Below, in pieces: positions 8,036 through 17,578 of a DNA stretch of 64,000 bases. The DNA comes from Thiodiazotropha sp040791665. GTDB taxonomy: Bacteria > Pseudomonadota > Gammaproteobacteria > Chromatiales > Chromatiaceae. Each line of letters begins with the position of its first letter. Within the stretch, counting starts at the first letter, position 1. Location: NCBI GenBank assembly GCA_040791665.1, contig JBFNNX010000009.1:62001-126000 (forward strand). Reading direction: 5' to 3'. Position numbers and translations under genes: made by a program. The notes beneath the pieces were generated by a model. That model was not told the origin of the DNA and ran no database searches. It worked only from the letters and a program-made list of their open reading frames with translations.

Positions 8036-9805
8036 TCAGACATCAGACAACTTGAAGACCCAGAGGGATCCACCCTGGTTCAGGTATTTGACCTTCTTGG
8101 CCACATCGCCGCCCCACAGTGGGACTGCGCCACCCCAGCCGGAGGGTACAGCGATGTATTGCTCACCATCCTGCTCCCAGGTAACCGGACAACCGACCAC
8201 GCCGGAACCGGTCTGAAAATTCCACAACTCATCTCCGGTTTTGGCATCGAACGCCTTCAGGTAACCTTCCGGCGTGCCGGTAAATACCAATCCTCCGGCT
8301 GTCGTCATCACACCACCCCACAAAGGTGCGTTGTTTTTGTATTCCCATACGATATTTCCAGTCTTTGGATTGACCGCACGCAATGCACCGATGTAGTCAT
8401 CATTGAGGGGCTTGATGGTAAATCCGGCACCCAGGTAGGCCGCACCCTTTTTGTAGGTAATGGGTTCATTCCAGAGATCCATGCCCCACTCATTGGCCGG
8501 TACATAAAAGAGTTCGGTATCGGGACTGTAAGCCATTGGCATCCAGTTTTTCGCACCCAGAAATGAAGGTGCGACAAACACAACATCACCCTTTTTACCG
8601 TCTTTGCTCTTGGTAGGATCACCGGGACGTACACCGGTTTCGAGTGGACGGCCTGTCTTCAGATCAACCCCTTTCGCCCAATCGATCCTGTTTACAAAAG
8701 GAAAAGCGTTTTTCAATTTGCCGTTGGTACGATCCAGGACATAGAAAAAGCCGTTCCTATCAGCATGACCTGCCAACTTCTCATTGCCACTATTGAACGA
8801 AACGAGCTCGTTGACACCATCATAATCCCAACCGTCATTGGGCGTGTATTGATAGTGCCATGCGATCTTCCCGGTATCGGGATCGATAGCCAGGGTCGAT
8901 GTCGAATAGAGATTGTCGCCAGGCCTCAGATGCGCATTCCACGGTGCGGGATTACCCGTACCGTAAAAGATCAAATCGGTTTCATGATCATAGGTACCGC
9001 CCTGCCAGGTTGCTGCGCCACCGGTTTTCCACATATCGCCGGGCCAACTGGCATTGGTCTTACCGGTGACACCGTTCTCCATCTTCTTGTCACCTTTCCA
9101 GATATGCCCCATATGACCTTCGACCGACGGACGGATCCAACGCAGTTTACCGGTCTTTGCGTCACGTGCCTCTACACGTCCTATAACACCAAATTCACCT
9201 CCAGAGACACCTGTGATAACCATGTCCTTGACAATCAGAGGCGCTGCCGTGAAAGAGTAGCCCGCCTTATAATCATCGATCTTCGCACGCCAGACGACCT
9301 TTCCGGTATCTTGGTGGAGAGCGATAATCCGCGCATCCAAGGTTCCGAAAATCACCAGATCGTCATACAGCGCGGCACCTCGGTTGACCACGTCGCAACA
9401 GGGCAGGATGCCATCGGGCAAGCGATGATCGTATTGCCACAGCTCCTGACCTGACTTTGTGTCGATTGCATAAAGACGGGAATACGAAGCCGTGACAAAC
9501 ATCTTTCCATCCTTGACAACCGGTTGCGCCTCCTGTCCGCGCTGCTTCTCTCCACCGAATGAGAAACTCCATGCGGGTACCAGTTTCTTAACATTGCCTG
9601 TATTGATTTTCTTAAGCGGGCTGTAACGCTGGCCTTGTTGGCCCATACCCCAGCTCAGAACATCTTGTGTACTGGCTGCATCACCGTCTATTTCAGCCTG
9701 TGTTGTGCGTGCATTGGCCTTACCGGAAAATGTAACTGCGGCACTGATGCCGGTTATCGCAACCGCTTTAAGCAAAACCCTTCTTCGATGCAGGGAAATC
9801 ATCAT
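8036..9805 (-). CDS. PQQ-dependent alcohol dehydrogenase, lanthanide-type (PedH/XoxF-like)
   Basis: 589 residues. A start at the tandem ATGs 9805/9802 is supported by GGAGGAGAAG just upstream. A twin-arginine-like leader (RRRVLLK) precedes an eight-bladed quinoprotein propeller. Seen: the adjacent-Cys disulfide of PQQ enzymes (LPCCDVVNRG), several W-motif repeats, and DGWDYDGVNEL around the catalytic Asp. The residue two after that Asp is Asp, which in this family marks lanthanide use (Ala or Ser in calcium enzymes). It oxidises primary alcohols to aldehydes in the periplasm and passes electrons to PedF. A sigma54 promoter lies about 80 bp upstream. The substrate (ethanol-type or methanol) cannot be settled by eye. 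Confidence 0.87.
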   Translation of the reverse strand: MMISLHRRRVLLKAVAITGISAAVTFSGKANARTTQAEIDGDAASTQDVLSWGMGQQGQRYSPLKKINTGNVKKLVPAWSFSFGGEKQRGQEAQPVVKDGKMFVTASYSRLYAIDTKSGQELWQYDHRLPDGILPCCDVVNRGAALYDDLVIFGTLDARIIALHQDTGKVVWRAKIDDYKAGYSFTAAPLIVKDMVITGVSGGEFGVIGRVEARDAKTGKLRWIRPSVEGHMGHIWKGDKKMENGVTGKTNASWPGDMWKTGGAATWQGGTYDHETDLIFYGTGNPAPWNAHLRPGDNLYSTSTLAIDPDTGKIAWHYQYTPNDGWDYDGVNELVSFNSGNEKLAGHADRNGFFYVLDRTNGKLKNAFPFVNRIDWAKGVDLKTGRPLETGVRPGDPTKSKDGKKGDVVFVAPSFLGAKNWMPMAYSPDTELFYVPANEWGMDLWNEPITYKKGAAYLGAGFTIKPLNDDYIGALRAVNPKTGNIVWEYKNNAPLWGGVMTTAGGLVFTGTPEGYLKAFDAKTGDELWNFQTGSGVVGCPVTWEQDGEQYIAVPSGWGGAVPLWGGDVAKKVKYLNQGGSLWVFKLSDV

Positions 9806-9886
9806 TTCTTCTCCTCCAAGTTCAATGGATTGTTCTGTTCCCGTAACAGTTAGTTGGATACATCCCATTCCTCGTTACACGTTTTC

Positions 9887-9902
9887 AGCAAGAACCAGGC
9901 CA
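9887..9902 (-). promoter_or_regulatory. Putative sigma54 (-24/-12) promoter of the PQQ dehydrogenase
   Basis: On the minus strand TGGCCTGGTTCTTGCT keeps the invariant GG and GC with correct spacing and the TTGC box; CCT replaces CAC in the -24 part. It lies about 80 bp before the start codon. The activator at 12058-14073 is the likely partner. Confidence 0.55.
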
Positions 9903-10094
9903 AACATTGCATTTAGCATTTGGTTATTGATAAACACTTATTTTTATTAATAAAACTAAAGATACTTCGGTAGACAAAAGAAATAATCATCGATTTTGAT
10001 TACCCACCCTGAGTTGTCATGTTTTGAGACAGTGGTTCAAGACTCAACACATTTGTTGTATTCGGTGAGCGATATTTAAGAATAGATTAGGCGC

Positions 10095-11375
10095 CTAGTT
10101 GTTACTGATATTGCCTTGAGAAAGCGCATGATATGCCTCGCCGAGCCGGCACGGGTCATCCATGAGCCGTCTTTTCCATTCTTTGAGCGGAGTATGCGAA
10201 TGAATCAACCTGGGTAATTGCTGCAGGAATTCGGCATTGCCGATACAAGATCCACCGACAAGTTTATCCTCATTAAACTGGAGGTTGAGATATGTGTAGT
10301 TGCCGGATGTGGAATTGGTGACACTCTCTCCCCCCTCGACACCCTTCCAGGCACCAAAGGAACTGGATACCAACCCCAGTGTATCTAGCACATTCATGGT
10401 GATGCTTCCCGAATATTTGGCTTTTAGTCCACACATATTTGCAGCTGCTATGCGACCATGTTCGCTGGCGGTAAGTTGTACAGCTTGAACTCTTCGCCCG
10501 CCTGTGGAAAAACCAAGACCCTGACAGACATCGCCTGCAGCAAAAACATTCGGCATGTTAGTGTTGAGGCGTTCATCCACTAACACACCATGATCAAATG
10601 CAATCTCCGATCCCTCGAGAAATGTTGTATTGATTTTTGTACCTGTCGTGAAAATCACCATGTCTGCCTTTAGCGAATCACCACTATCTAACAACACACT
10701 GAGATGCGAATCCGATCCCGGGTTACCACTGGTTACTCTTTTTCGTTCGATAGCTTTGATGTCAGCACAGGTTTTTACCTCGATGCCTTTCTTATCACAC
10801 CATGACTCAATTAAACGACTTGATTCATCATTCATTAAATGAGGGAGAATTCGATTTCCCTTCTCAATCAGATCAATGTGTGCACCGGTACGAGCAAGCG
10901 CATCGATAATAACGAAACCGATGAACCCCCCGCCAACCACAATCAACCGACTGTTTATGCCTAAATTACAAACAATCTTTCTTGCATCCTCGAGGGTCCA
11001 ACAGTTCACGACGCCAGGAAGCTCTCGGCCGGGAATAGGAGGTTTTTCCGGCCGGCAGCCGGTGGCAATCAATAGTCGGTCATATTCCAAACGTGCACCA
11101 TCCGCCAGATTCACCGCATTGGTTTGGCTATCCACCTTGACAACGCATCCCCCGCGTACATCGATGGACTGGGAGGCAAAATAGTCCTGTCCGCATCTGA
11201 GGTAGGTATCCTTTTCAGCGATTTTTCCTTGCAGGAATCTTGGTATCGCAAGACGTGAATAGGGCCTTTCAGATTCATTACTGACTAATGTGACAGTACT
11301 GGATTTATCGAATTTTCTGATTGATTCGGCTGCAACCACACCTGCCGGACCTGCACCGATAATCACATGCTGCAT
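10095..11375 (-). CDS. FAD/NAD(P)-dependent pyridine nucleotide-disulfide oxidoreductase
   Basis: 426 residues. The N-terminal FAD-binding GAGPAG motif, central NAD(P)-binding GGGFIG (near 155) and ATG/FAAGD motifs (VFAAGDVCQG) place it among NADH-dependent ferredoxin, rubredoxin or nitrite reductase-type flavoproteins. No redox-active CxxxxC pair is seen near the N-terminus, so it is not a dithiol reductase. It lies between the PQQ dehydrogenase and its presumed sigma54 activator, divergent from the latter. The electron partner is unknown; a role in alcohol or aldehyde metabolism is inferred only from position. Confidence 0.75.
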   Translation of the reverse strand: MQHVIIGAGPAGVVAAESIRKFDKSSTVTLVSNESERPYSRLAIPRFLQGKIAEKDTYLRCGQDYFASQSIDVRGGCVVKVDSQTNAVNLADGARLEYDRLLIATGCRPEKPPIPGRELPGVVNCWTLEDARKIVCNLGINSRLIVVGGGFIGFVIIDALARTGAHIDLIEKGNRILPHLMNDESSRLIESWCDKKGIEVKTCADIKAIERKRVTSGNPGSDSHLSVLLDSGDSLKADMVIFTTGTKINTTFLEGSEIAFDHGVLVDERLNTNMPNVFAAGDVCQGLGFSTGGRRVQAVQLTASEHGRIAAANMCGLKAKYSGSITMNVLDTLGLVSSSFGAWKGVEGGESVTNSTSGNYTYLNLQFNEDKLVGGSCIGNAEFLQQLPRLIHSHTPLKEWKRRLMDDPCRLGEAYHALSQGNISNN

Positions 11376-12057
11376 AGTCTCTCTCTACTCCCTGAATGTT
11401 TTACAACTACTCCGGGCCTCTACCAAATCGGGCATGAAGCCTCGCTTCCGAACATACCGGTTGTATCTGAAATGTTCAGATATTGAAGAACTCCCCGCAT
11501 CCGATCACCCAGTCGAACTTGCGTGAAGAAGCCAGAATCATTCGCTTTGTTCGCACAAACCGGGGCTCATTCTGTACCTTATGCAGCGTCTCGATCGAGA
11601 AATGCATATTCGATTCAAGTGCTCGCAAAAAACGCGCCATCATGTTGGTACAGAAATTGATGTTATTTAGAAATCGTTATTGGCTGACAGCTATGACGTT
11701 ACAGCTTTTCAGTACCTGAATGGACTCATATGGCTTGGACTCACAGGCGGTCATATCGCAGCCCGCATGCAGTAGTCGAAAATGTAGATAAACATTATCT
11801 ACTTGAAAACCGGGGTATTTCCTCAATGCGACAAGCTGCGAGATTTAACCTGTAAGTCAATCTTATTATTTGTAAATCGCACTTACGGCTTTCGAGAACG
11901 GTAAAAATCGGCCTGACAGCCCAGCCCATTTTTGAACAGTCGACTGTATCGATTCTGAACAGTTTGCATATAAAAATGGTTGAATAGAGTCTACAGTTTG
12001 TTGTTGTAAATAATAATTAAAGCAGACTGACTGCAACTTTGACCGGATGGAGTGGCA
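11376..12057. other. Intergenic region upstream of the sigma54 activator
   Basis: About 680 bp with no convincing gene; short ORFs here lack start signals and family features. A 12-bp perfect palindrome ACAGTCGACTGT lies at 11936-11947 within an AT-rich stretch and could be a regulator site for the activator. No -24/-12 element was found. Confidence 0.4.
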
Positions 12058-14073
12058 ATGACCCATAATCAGAAGTTTCGGCAACATGCCGAGCGAATCT
12101 CTTCTGTGGCTGCATTGAATGATGGAGTTGAGTTTCTAGGCATTGAGCGTGAGATAGTCAGATCCTGGCAACGCTGCCTGAGTGACGATCACCTGGACCC
12201 GTTCAAGCCACGCAGTCCTAACGTTCTCGAACCACAATCCCTGCATGAACTCAGATCACGTTTCGATGCCTTCATCAGATTGTCGGAACCGGAACTGGCC
12301 AACCTGGCATCGGCCCTATCCGGTAGCGGCTATGCGGTCATCTTAACCGATAACAAGGGTCTCATACTCCACCATCAAGTCGAGGACAACCTGACCAACG
12401 AGTTCAAAAAGGCAGGACTGTGGCAGGGTGCCGATTGGGGGGAAGAACATGTCGGCACAAATGGAATAGGTACTTGTATATCGGAAATGCGGCCTGTCAC
12501 TGTGCATAGGGATGAACATTTTCTTAGACAGAATATCGATCTCTCATGCTCGGCTTCACCGATACTCGATCCTCACGGCAATCTTCTCACCGTACTGGAC
12601 GCCTCTTGTTGCGGTACTGAAGACTCTCGTGCCTCTCAGATTCACACGCGCGCTTTGGTAGTCAGTTATGCACGGTTGATTGAGGGTCGTTATTTTCTCC
12701 GCGAATTCCGTAACCAGCGGGTACTGCGTTTCCACAGTCGTGTCGAATGTGTTGCACTGCCCAATGAAGCGATGCTGGCCCTTAGCGAGGACAACCGTAT
12801 CCTTGCCGCCAACATTGTTGCTCTACAGCTGTTGGGTATTCAAGACCGAAGCATGCTGGTCGGCAAGAGCCTCTCCGAACTTGTGGGTAACGATCTCGAC
12901 AGTCTGCTATTCGCCTCGAAGTCCAATGAGGGTACTGTGCTACCTTTCCGTCATCAGGAGAGCGGTGCACGCTTTTTCGGCTTTATCTACAAATACAAGG
13001 AGCCTGCACCGCTACGCGGTCTTACGATCAAGCCCGCCGCCCAGAGCCCGGACGAGTGTCGCGGTGAACTCTGTAACCTGAACAAGCTTGCCGGTGAAGA
13101 CCCGCAGATGCTTGAAGCAGCCAAACGCGCACTACGGGTGGTTGACAAGCGCATCCCGATTCTATTGCAGGGAGAGACCGGTACCGGAAAGGACCTCTTC
13201 TCTCAAGCAATGCATAAGGCAAGCAAACGCAAGGATAAACCCTTCGTTGCCTTAAACTGCGCCTCGATCCCGGAATCGCTCATCGAAAGCGAACTGTTCG
13301 GTTACAAGCATGGCGCCTTTACCGGCGCGCGGAAGGAAGGTCGCCGCGGAAAGCTGATAGAGTCAAGCGGTGGAACCCTTTTCCTGGATGAAATCGGCGA
13401 TATGCCGCTCAACATGCAATCCAGACTGCTACGGGTGCTCGAAACGGAAGAAGTGGTCCCTCTTGGCGCGGAACAACTCATCAAGGTTGATCTCAATATC
13501 GTGGCTGCGACTCATCACGATCTTATTCAGCTGATCAACGAGGGCGCTTTTCGCGAAGACCTCTATTATCGGCTCAATGGCATTACTCTCTACTTACCGC
13601 CTCTCAGAGAACGCCAGGATCTGCGCAATATCATTTTCAAGGTCCTCGAAGCGGAAAACGACACCGGGAAAAAGCTGCAAATTACACCGGAAGCCATTTC
13701 GCATCTCTTGAAATACCCCTGGCCTGGCAATCTGCGTCAACTGCGTAATGTTATACGAACCGCTGTCGCCTTGTGTGACGGGGATGTCATCGATGTTTCC
13801 CATATCAATCTGCCAACCCTGGTTGGATGCAGCCAAAACCATGCCCATAACTATTCGCCTGAGACAAACACATCCACGACGAAAAGCGAAGATCTGTCTC
13901 CTGTTGAGGCATCCTCCGATAATCCCCTCAGGTCTGCCGAGCACATGGTTATCTTGAATGCACTGAAAACCTATAATTGGAATATAACACGCACTGCCGA
14001 AGCCCTTGATATGAGTAGAAACACTCTCTACCGCAAGATACAAAAGCATAACATTAAACAAGACAGCACTTAG
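12058..14073 (+). CDS. Sigma54-dependent Fis-family activator (AcoR-like), alcohol cluster
   Basis: 671 residues from ATG 12058, preceded by GGATGGAG; a GTG 6 bases upstream is the other option. N-terminal GAF-type sensor (about 65-200), a middle PAS-like segment, then an AAA+ sigma54-interaction domain with Walker A GETGTGKD, the sigma54-contact loop GAFTGA, and Walker B GGTLFLDEIGD, ending in a Fis-type HTH (AEALDMSRNTLYRKI). AcoR-like activators respond to small alcohols, aldehydes or acetoin. It lies between the dehydrogenase block and the ABC and porin genes, and sigma54 promoters precede both the dehydrogenase and the porin. A paralogue is at 44558-46498. Confidence 0.9.
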   Translation: MTHNQKFRQHAERISSVAALNDGVEFLGIEREIVRSWQRCLSDDHLDPFKPRSPNVLEPQSLHELRSRFDAFIRLSEPELANLASALSGSGYAVILTDNKGLILHHQVEDNLTNEFKKAGLWQGADWGEEHVGTNGIGTCISEMRPVTVHRDEHFLRQNIDLSCSASPILDPHGNLLTVLDASCCGTEDSRASQIHTRALVVSYARLIEGRYFLREFRNQRVLRFHSRVECVALPNEAMLALSEDNRILAANIVALQLLGIQDRSMLVGKSLSELVGNDLDSLLFASKSNEGTVLPFRHQESGARFFGFIYKYKEPAPLRGLTIKPAAQSPDECRGELCNLNKLAGEDPQMLEAAKRALRVVDKRIPILLQGETGTGKDLFSQAMHKASKRKDKPFVALNCASIPESLIESELFGYKHGAFTGARKEGRRGKLIESSGGTLFLDEIGDMPLNMQSRLLRVLETEEVVPLGAEQLIKVDLNIVAATHHDLIQLINEGAFREDLYYRLNGITLYLPPLRERQDLRNIIFKVLEAENDTGKKLQITPEAISHLLKYPWPGNLRQLRNVIRTAVALCDGDVIDVSHINLPTLVGCSQNHAHNYSPETNTSTTKSEDLSPVEASSDNPLRSAEHMVILNALKTYNWNITRTAEALDMSRNTLYRKIQKHNIKQDST

Positions 14074-14110
14074 GCCGGTTAACTCCGCTCCAACCGGTCT
14101 TGGCTTCAGT

Positions 14111-14140
14111 CTGACATTCGTACAGCAGTAAGAATGTCAG
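14111..14140. terminator. Hairpin after the sigma54 activator gene
   Basis: CTGACATTC pairs with GAATGTCAG around a 12-base loop. A weaker 6-bp stem lies at 14075-14097 and another 9-bp stem at 14225-14248. None has a clear T-run, so intrinsic termination is only possible. The convergent ABC operon ends at 14352. Confidence 0.4.
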
Positions 14141-14351
14141 CACTGCATCAACCCTCTCTGCCCGCTCCATGTTAGCGGGTATGGACGAGGCAAATACAAA
14201 GGATAAACAAGCAGGTTGCTATATGCGTCAATTACCGTGAATTGACGCCAATGAAATGATGGTCCGGCACTACCGATTGATCGCATAGCAAGCCACATCA
14301 ATCATCAAGTGAGAATTGCGTTAATTTGCAGTGATTGGCGTAAATTTGCGG

Positions 14352-15107
14352 TCAGTTCTTATTGATCTGTTCTACAGCAACACCGGACAGGATCCCTGGC
14401 TGACGTTTCAGCAGGGCTTTTGCCAGATTATCCGAGTCGCGTTCAACGGCGGGATCGATACGTGACGGTTGCAACTCTTCCCGATGGATAATGCTGGCTG
14501 GCCCTTTTGATAGAAACAGTATTCGGTCAGCCAGTTCCAATGCCTCATTGAGATTGTGGGTCACGAGTATCACTGCGCTCGAGTGATCCCGCCAGAGATC
14601 AAGCACCATCTCGCGCAGTGACGCCGCGGTGGGTGCGTCCAGCGACGAGAAGGGTTCGTCCAACAGCAATATATCCGGCTTTATGGCCATCGCTCTTGCA
14701 AGTGCCACGCGCCTTTGCATGCCACCTGAGAGTTGCCCTGGAAATGCATCCGCCCTAGCGTAGAGCTCTACCCTGTGCAACAGGTGGTCTACCCACGCAC
14801 CATCTTTTTTGGCGTCGTTCATCACCAGTTCGATGTTTTCCCTTACCGTCAGCCATGGCATCAAGCGGGGATCCTGGAAAACGTAGCTGACACACCCCGG
14901 ACCACCATCCACCCACTCCAGACTGCCATCAAAGTTACTATCCAGACCGCTGAGTATATTCAACAGGGTGCTCTTTCCGGCGCCTGAAGGACCCACCAGG
15001 CTGATAAAGGCGTCGGTTACAATCTCGAACTCGAGATTCTTGATCACCGACATCTCCGCAAAAGATTTGTGATTGATCTTCACTCGGCAACCGTTCACGA
15101 CCGCCAC
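14352..15107 (-). CDS. ABC transporter ATPase, nitrate/sulfonate/taurine type
   Basis: 251 residues with all nucleotide-binding motifs: Walker A GPSGAGKST, Q-loop (VFQDPRLMPW), signature LSGGMQRR, Walker B ILLLDEP and H-loop VTHNLNEA. It belongs with SsuB/TauB/NrtD-type importers. It overlaps the permease gene by 13 bp, making one operon 16829 to 14352. Placement next to the alcohol locus suggests import of a substrate or cofactor for it; the ligand is unknown. Confidence 0.82.
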   Translation of the reverse strand: MAVVNGCRVKINHKSFAEMSVIKNLEFEIVTDAFISLVGPSGAGKSTLLNILSGLDSNFDGSLEWVDGGPGCVSYVFQDPRLMPWLTVRENIELVMNDAKKDGAWVDHLLHRVELYARADAFPGQLSGGMQRRVALARAMAIKPDILLLDEPFSSLDAPTAASLREMVLDLWRDHSSAVILVTHNLNEALELADRILFLSKGPASIIHREELQPSRIDPAVERDSDNLAKALLKRQPGILSGVAVEQINKN

Positions 15108-15841
15108 CGAGTTAAATAGTTCTCCAATGGACGCATCAGCAGCGACTCGATACTGTAGATCACCAAGACGAACGCCAGTGTATACGCAAGGATACTGGTA
15201 ATGTCGAAAAACTGAAAAAATGTACTCAGCTGAAAACCAACACCGTCACTGCGACCCAGCAGCTCGACCACCAGTACGATCTTCCAGATCAACGAAAGGC
15301 CGGATCGAGCGGCCGTCATAAGGTAGGGATAGAGTTGCGGCATGTAGATATGAAACAGCGATCGCAGAAGAGGCACCCTAAACACCTCGCCAACCTGAAG
15401 AAGTTGATAATCGATCGCCCGCACGCCTTCGCGTACGGTCACCGCCACCAGAGGCATTTTATTGATTGCCACCGCAGCCACTGCCGCTGCTTCGACCAGC
15501 CCGAACCAGACATAGCAAAGGATGATAACAACCAGTGCCGGTATGTTTAAACCCATGATCAATACACCATCCAAAATCGTATCGATCAAGGGAAAACGCC
15601 CCATGAGAAATCCCACGACGATTCCAACCAACATGGCCAGCGTAAAAGCCAGTACAACGCGTCGCAGTGTGACAATGATACTCAGCAGCAGATCACCTTC
15701 GGTCAGGTGATACCAAAGTGACTGTATCACCTCCCATGGACCTGGTAGCTGATCGCTCTCAAGCAGTAGCGCAGCGACCTGCCAGACAAGAAGAAAAGCA
15801 GAGAGAAAAAGCCACCTTCCCCAGTTACTGCCTTGCAACAT
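15095..15841 (-). CDS. ABC transporter permease, SsuC/TauC type
   Basis: 248 residues, about six hydrophobic segments, with a cytoplasmic coupling region typical of the family in the middle (REGVRAIDYQLLQVGEVFRV). It overlaps the binding-protein gene by 17 bp and the ATPase gene by 13 bp. Membrane part of the importer encoded at 14352-16829. Confidence 0.8.
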   Translation of the reverse strand: MLQGSNWGRWLFLSAFLLVWQVAALLLESDQLPGPWEVIQSLWYHLTEGDLLLSIIVTLRRVVLAFTLAMLVGIVVGFLMGRFPLIDTILDGVLIMGLNIPALVVIILCYVWFGLVEAAAVAAVAINKMPLVAVTVREGVRAIDYQLLQVGEVFRVPLLRSLFHIYMPQLYPYLMTAARSGLSLIWKIVLVVELLGRSDGVGFQLSTFFQFFDITSILAYTLAFVLVIYSIESLLMRPLENYLTRWRS

Positions 15842-16829
15842 TGTTTTTGATCAACTCCTCGCTGTCAAAGACCTGCCAGAAGGTTCCGTCCTGTATCTGC
15901 ATGGCCTCACCAACCAGTTTTCTGCCCCCTTCCTTGGCCAACATGTCGAATACCCGGGATGCAACCTTCATTCCATTTCTCTTCAATCCATAGGGTATCC
16001 CTTTTCTGTAACCATCTTTCAAATTGTTGAGTGTGGTTGCATCCTTTGCCTTGGTCAGTGGTGCGATGATCTGCCACTCCTCATCGCTTTCACCCAGTAT
16101 CCGTTTCGCGGCATATGAGGCATTCAGCAGCCCCTCAATCAAATGCAGATGTTTCTCTGCCCATTGGGAAGAGAATACCCAACCCAGCATAGGAACGGGG
16201 TCCCTGATACCCAAGCCATCAAGCATCGATCTGACATCGAGCAGCGGCAACATGCCTGCCGCCTCAAGACGCGCGCCGTAATGCCAGAAATTCAATACCG
16301 CAGACAGATCACCCTTGAGCATCAGTTGATTAAGTAGTGGTGGCGCAGCAAAAGCGGGCTCGACAGAAGTGGAAATATCCAATCCTCGCTTACGGCCGTA
16401 GGCTTGCAGCAACAACCAGCTTTTATCGACAGGGCCACCGGCAATACCCATTTTTCGACCCTGTAAATCCGCGAGCGTTTGAATGCCGGTATCGGGACGA
16501 ACATATAAACCCCCGACAGTGAGTGAGTATGGAAAAAAGGTGTAGTCCTTTCCGGCCGCTCTTTGTCTGTTTACCCATATCCAATCGCTGACAATTGCAT
16601 CGACCGCACCTCCCTGCAGCGCAACGCTGTTTGCATTCTTGGAACTCAATGGGACGATTTTGATTGCAAAGCCATTTTTATTGTCGAGTTGATGACGGAT
16701 TATTACATCCATTTCCCAATTCACTGTGCCGAACTGAAGCACACCTACCCGCAACTGCTCGACAGCCGCTACAGGGAAGCAAGCAATGAGGAAAAGTAAA
16801 AAAGTTATGATCCTAATCATGTGCCTCAT
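15825..16829 (-). CDS. ABC transporter substrate-binding protein (NMT1/SsuA-like)
   Basis: 334 residues: a signal peptide (about 1-22), then a type II periplasmic binding fold with motifs such as VDAIVSDWIWVNRQR and DLQGRKMGIAGGPVDKSW, as in SsuA/TauA/NMT1-like proteins. It is the first gene of the importer operon. Similar systems are seen near PQQ alcohol dehydrogenases, but the ligand is not known; sulfonates, nitrate or small organics all fit the family. Confidence 0.78.
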   Translation of the reverse strand: MRHMIRIITFLLFLIACFPVAAVEQLRVGVLQFGTVNWEMDVIIRHQLDNKNGFAIKIVPLSSKNANSVALQGGAVDAIVSDWIWVNRQRAAGKDYTFFPYSLTVGGLYVRPDTGIQTLADLQGRKMGIAGGPVDKSWLLLQAYGRKRGLDISTSVEPAFAAPPLLNQLMLKGDLSAVLNFWHYGARLEAAGMLPLLDVRSMLDGLGIRDPVPMLGWVFSSQWAEKHLHLIEGLLNASYAAKRILGESDEEWQIIAPLTKAKDATTLNNLKDGYRKGIPYGLKRNGMKVASRVFDMLAKEGGRKLVGEAMQIQDGTFWQVFDSEELIKNNVARQ

Positions 16830-17444
16830 TTCAGATAACCGTTAGCGGGATGCACATTCAAATCAAGTCAACAAATGCGCAGTTCGTAAAGAGAATAACA
16901 GACTGGAGTGGACAGACAAACTACTAGCAATATATATCGATTTACCAAAATAGCAATAGACTATATGCAGTATGTTTTCGATTGCTTGTGACCAATCCAA
17001 TACCCAACATTTCTGTTATCTGCATATGACGAATCCCGATTCAACATCATATGGCAAGGGAGACTATTGTTTCGACAGATGGAAACGAAAATAACTTCCC
17101 ATACCTTGAAAAATATATTTCTACTCTGAAGAAGCGATTTGGCAAAGCGGCCTCACAGAATACCTATAATGTGACAACCGGTTTTCTACAATTCAACATT
17201 CTGGTGATAGGGATCCGCTACATCAGGAGAACATCCTGTTGGGAACGTCAAGATCAAAGTAAATTGCAACAATTCAGTCAGATTGCGGTCTACAACAACC
17301 CAACACAGTTCATTCAGCTGTGCCACATTAGCACAGCTGATGCTGGATTTATGTCTTAAAAGAGGGACAGTGCGTCACCTAAAAATTTTGGCTCCTCGCC
17401 TGACACTCCTCCTATCCTACTGTTATTCCTATCAATAATCATAG
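16830..17444. other. Intergenic region between ABC operon and porin
   Basis: AT-rich, about 600 bp. An open frame at 17051-17359 (102 codons) has no recognisable domain or ribosome site and is not called. I saw no promoter I would defend for the ABC operon. Confidence 0.35.
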
Positions 17445-17460
17445 TGGCATAGTGATTGCA
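17445..17460 (+). promoter_or_regulatory. Strong sigma54 (-24/-12) promoter of the porin
   Basis: TGGCATAGTGATTGCA fits the sigma54 consensus (TGGCAYR-N4-TTGCA) at every position. It lies about 120 bp before the porin ATG on the same strand. The AcoR-like activator at 12058 is the nearest candidate activator. Confidence 0.82.
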
Positions 17461-17578
17461 AATTTGCCAAAGCAAAAAGCTTTGTAATTACTTTGAAACA
17501 ATTAACGATTCTTGTCGTAACGACAGTTGCGGCCTTCGCTGGCCGTCAAATTAAACAAAGAGAGGAGCCCAACTCGAT

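Noticed and set aside
17051..17359. Open frame of 102 codons upstream of the porin
   Set aside because: No ribosome site, no domain and atypical composition; lies in a regulatory gap before a sigma54 promoter.
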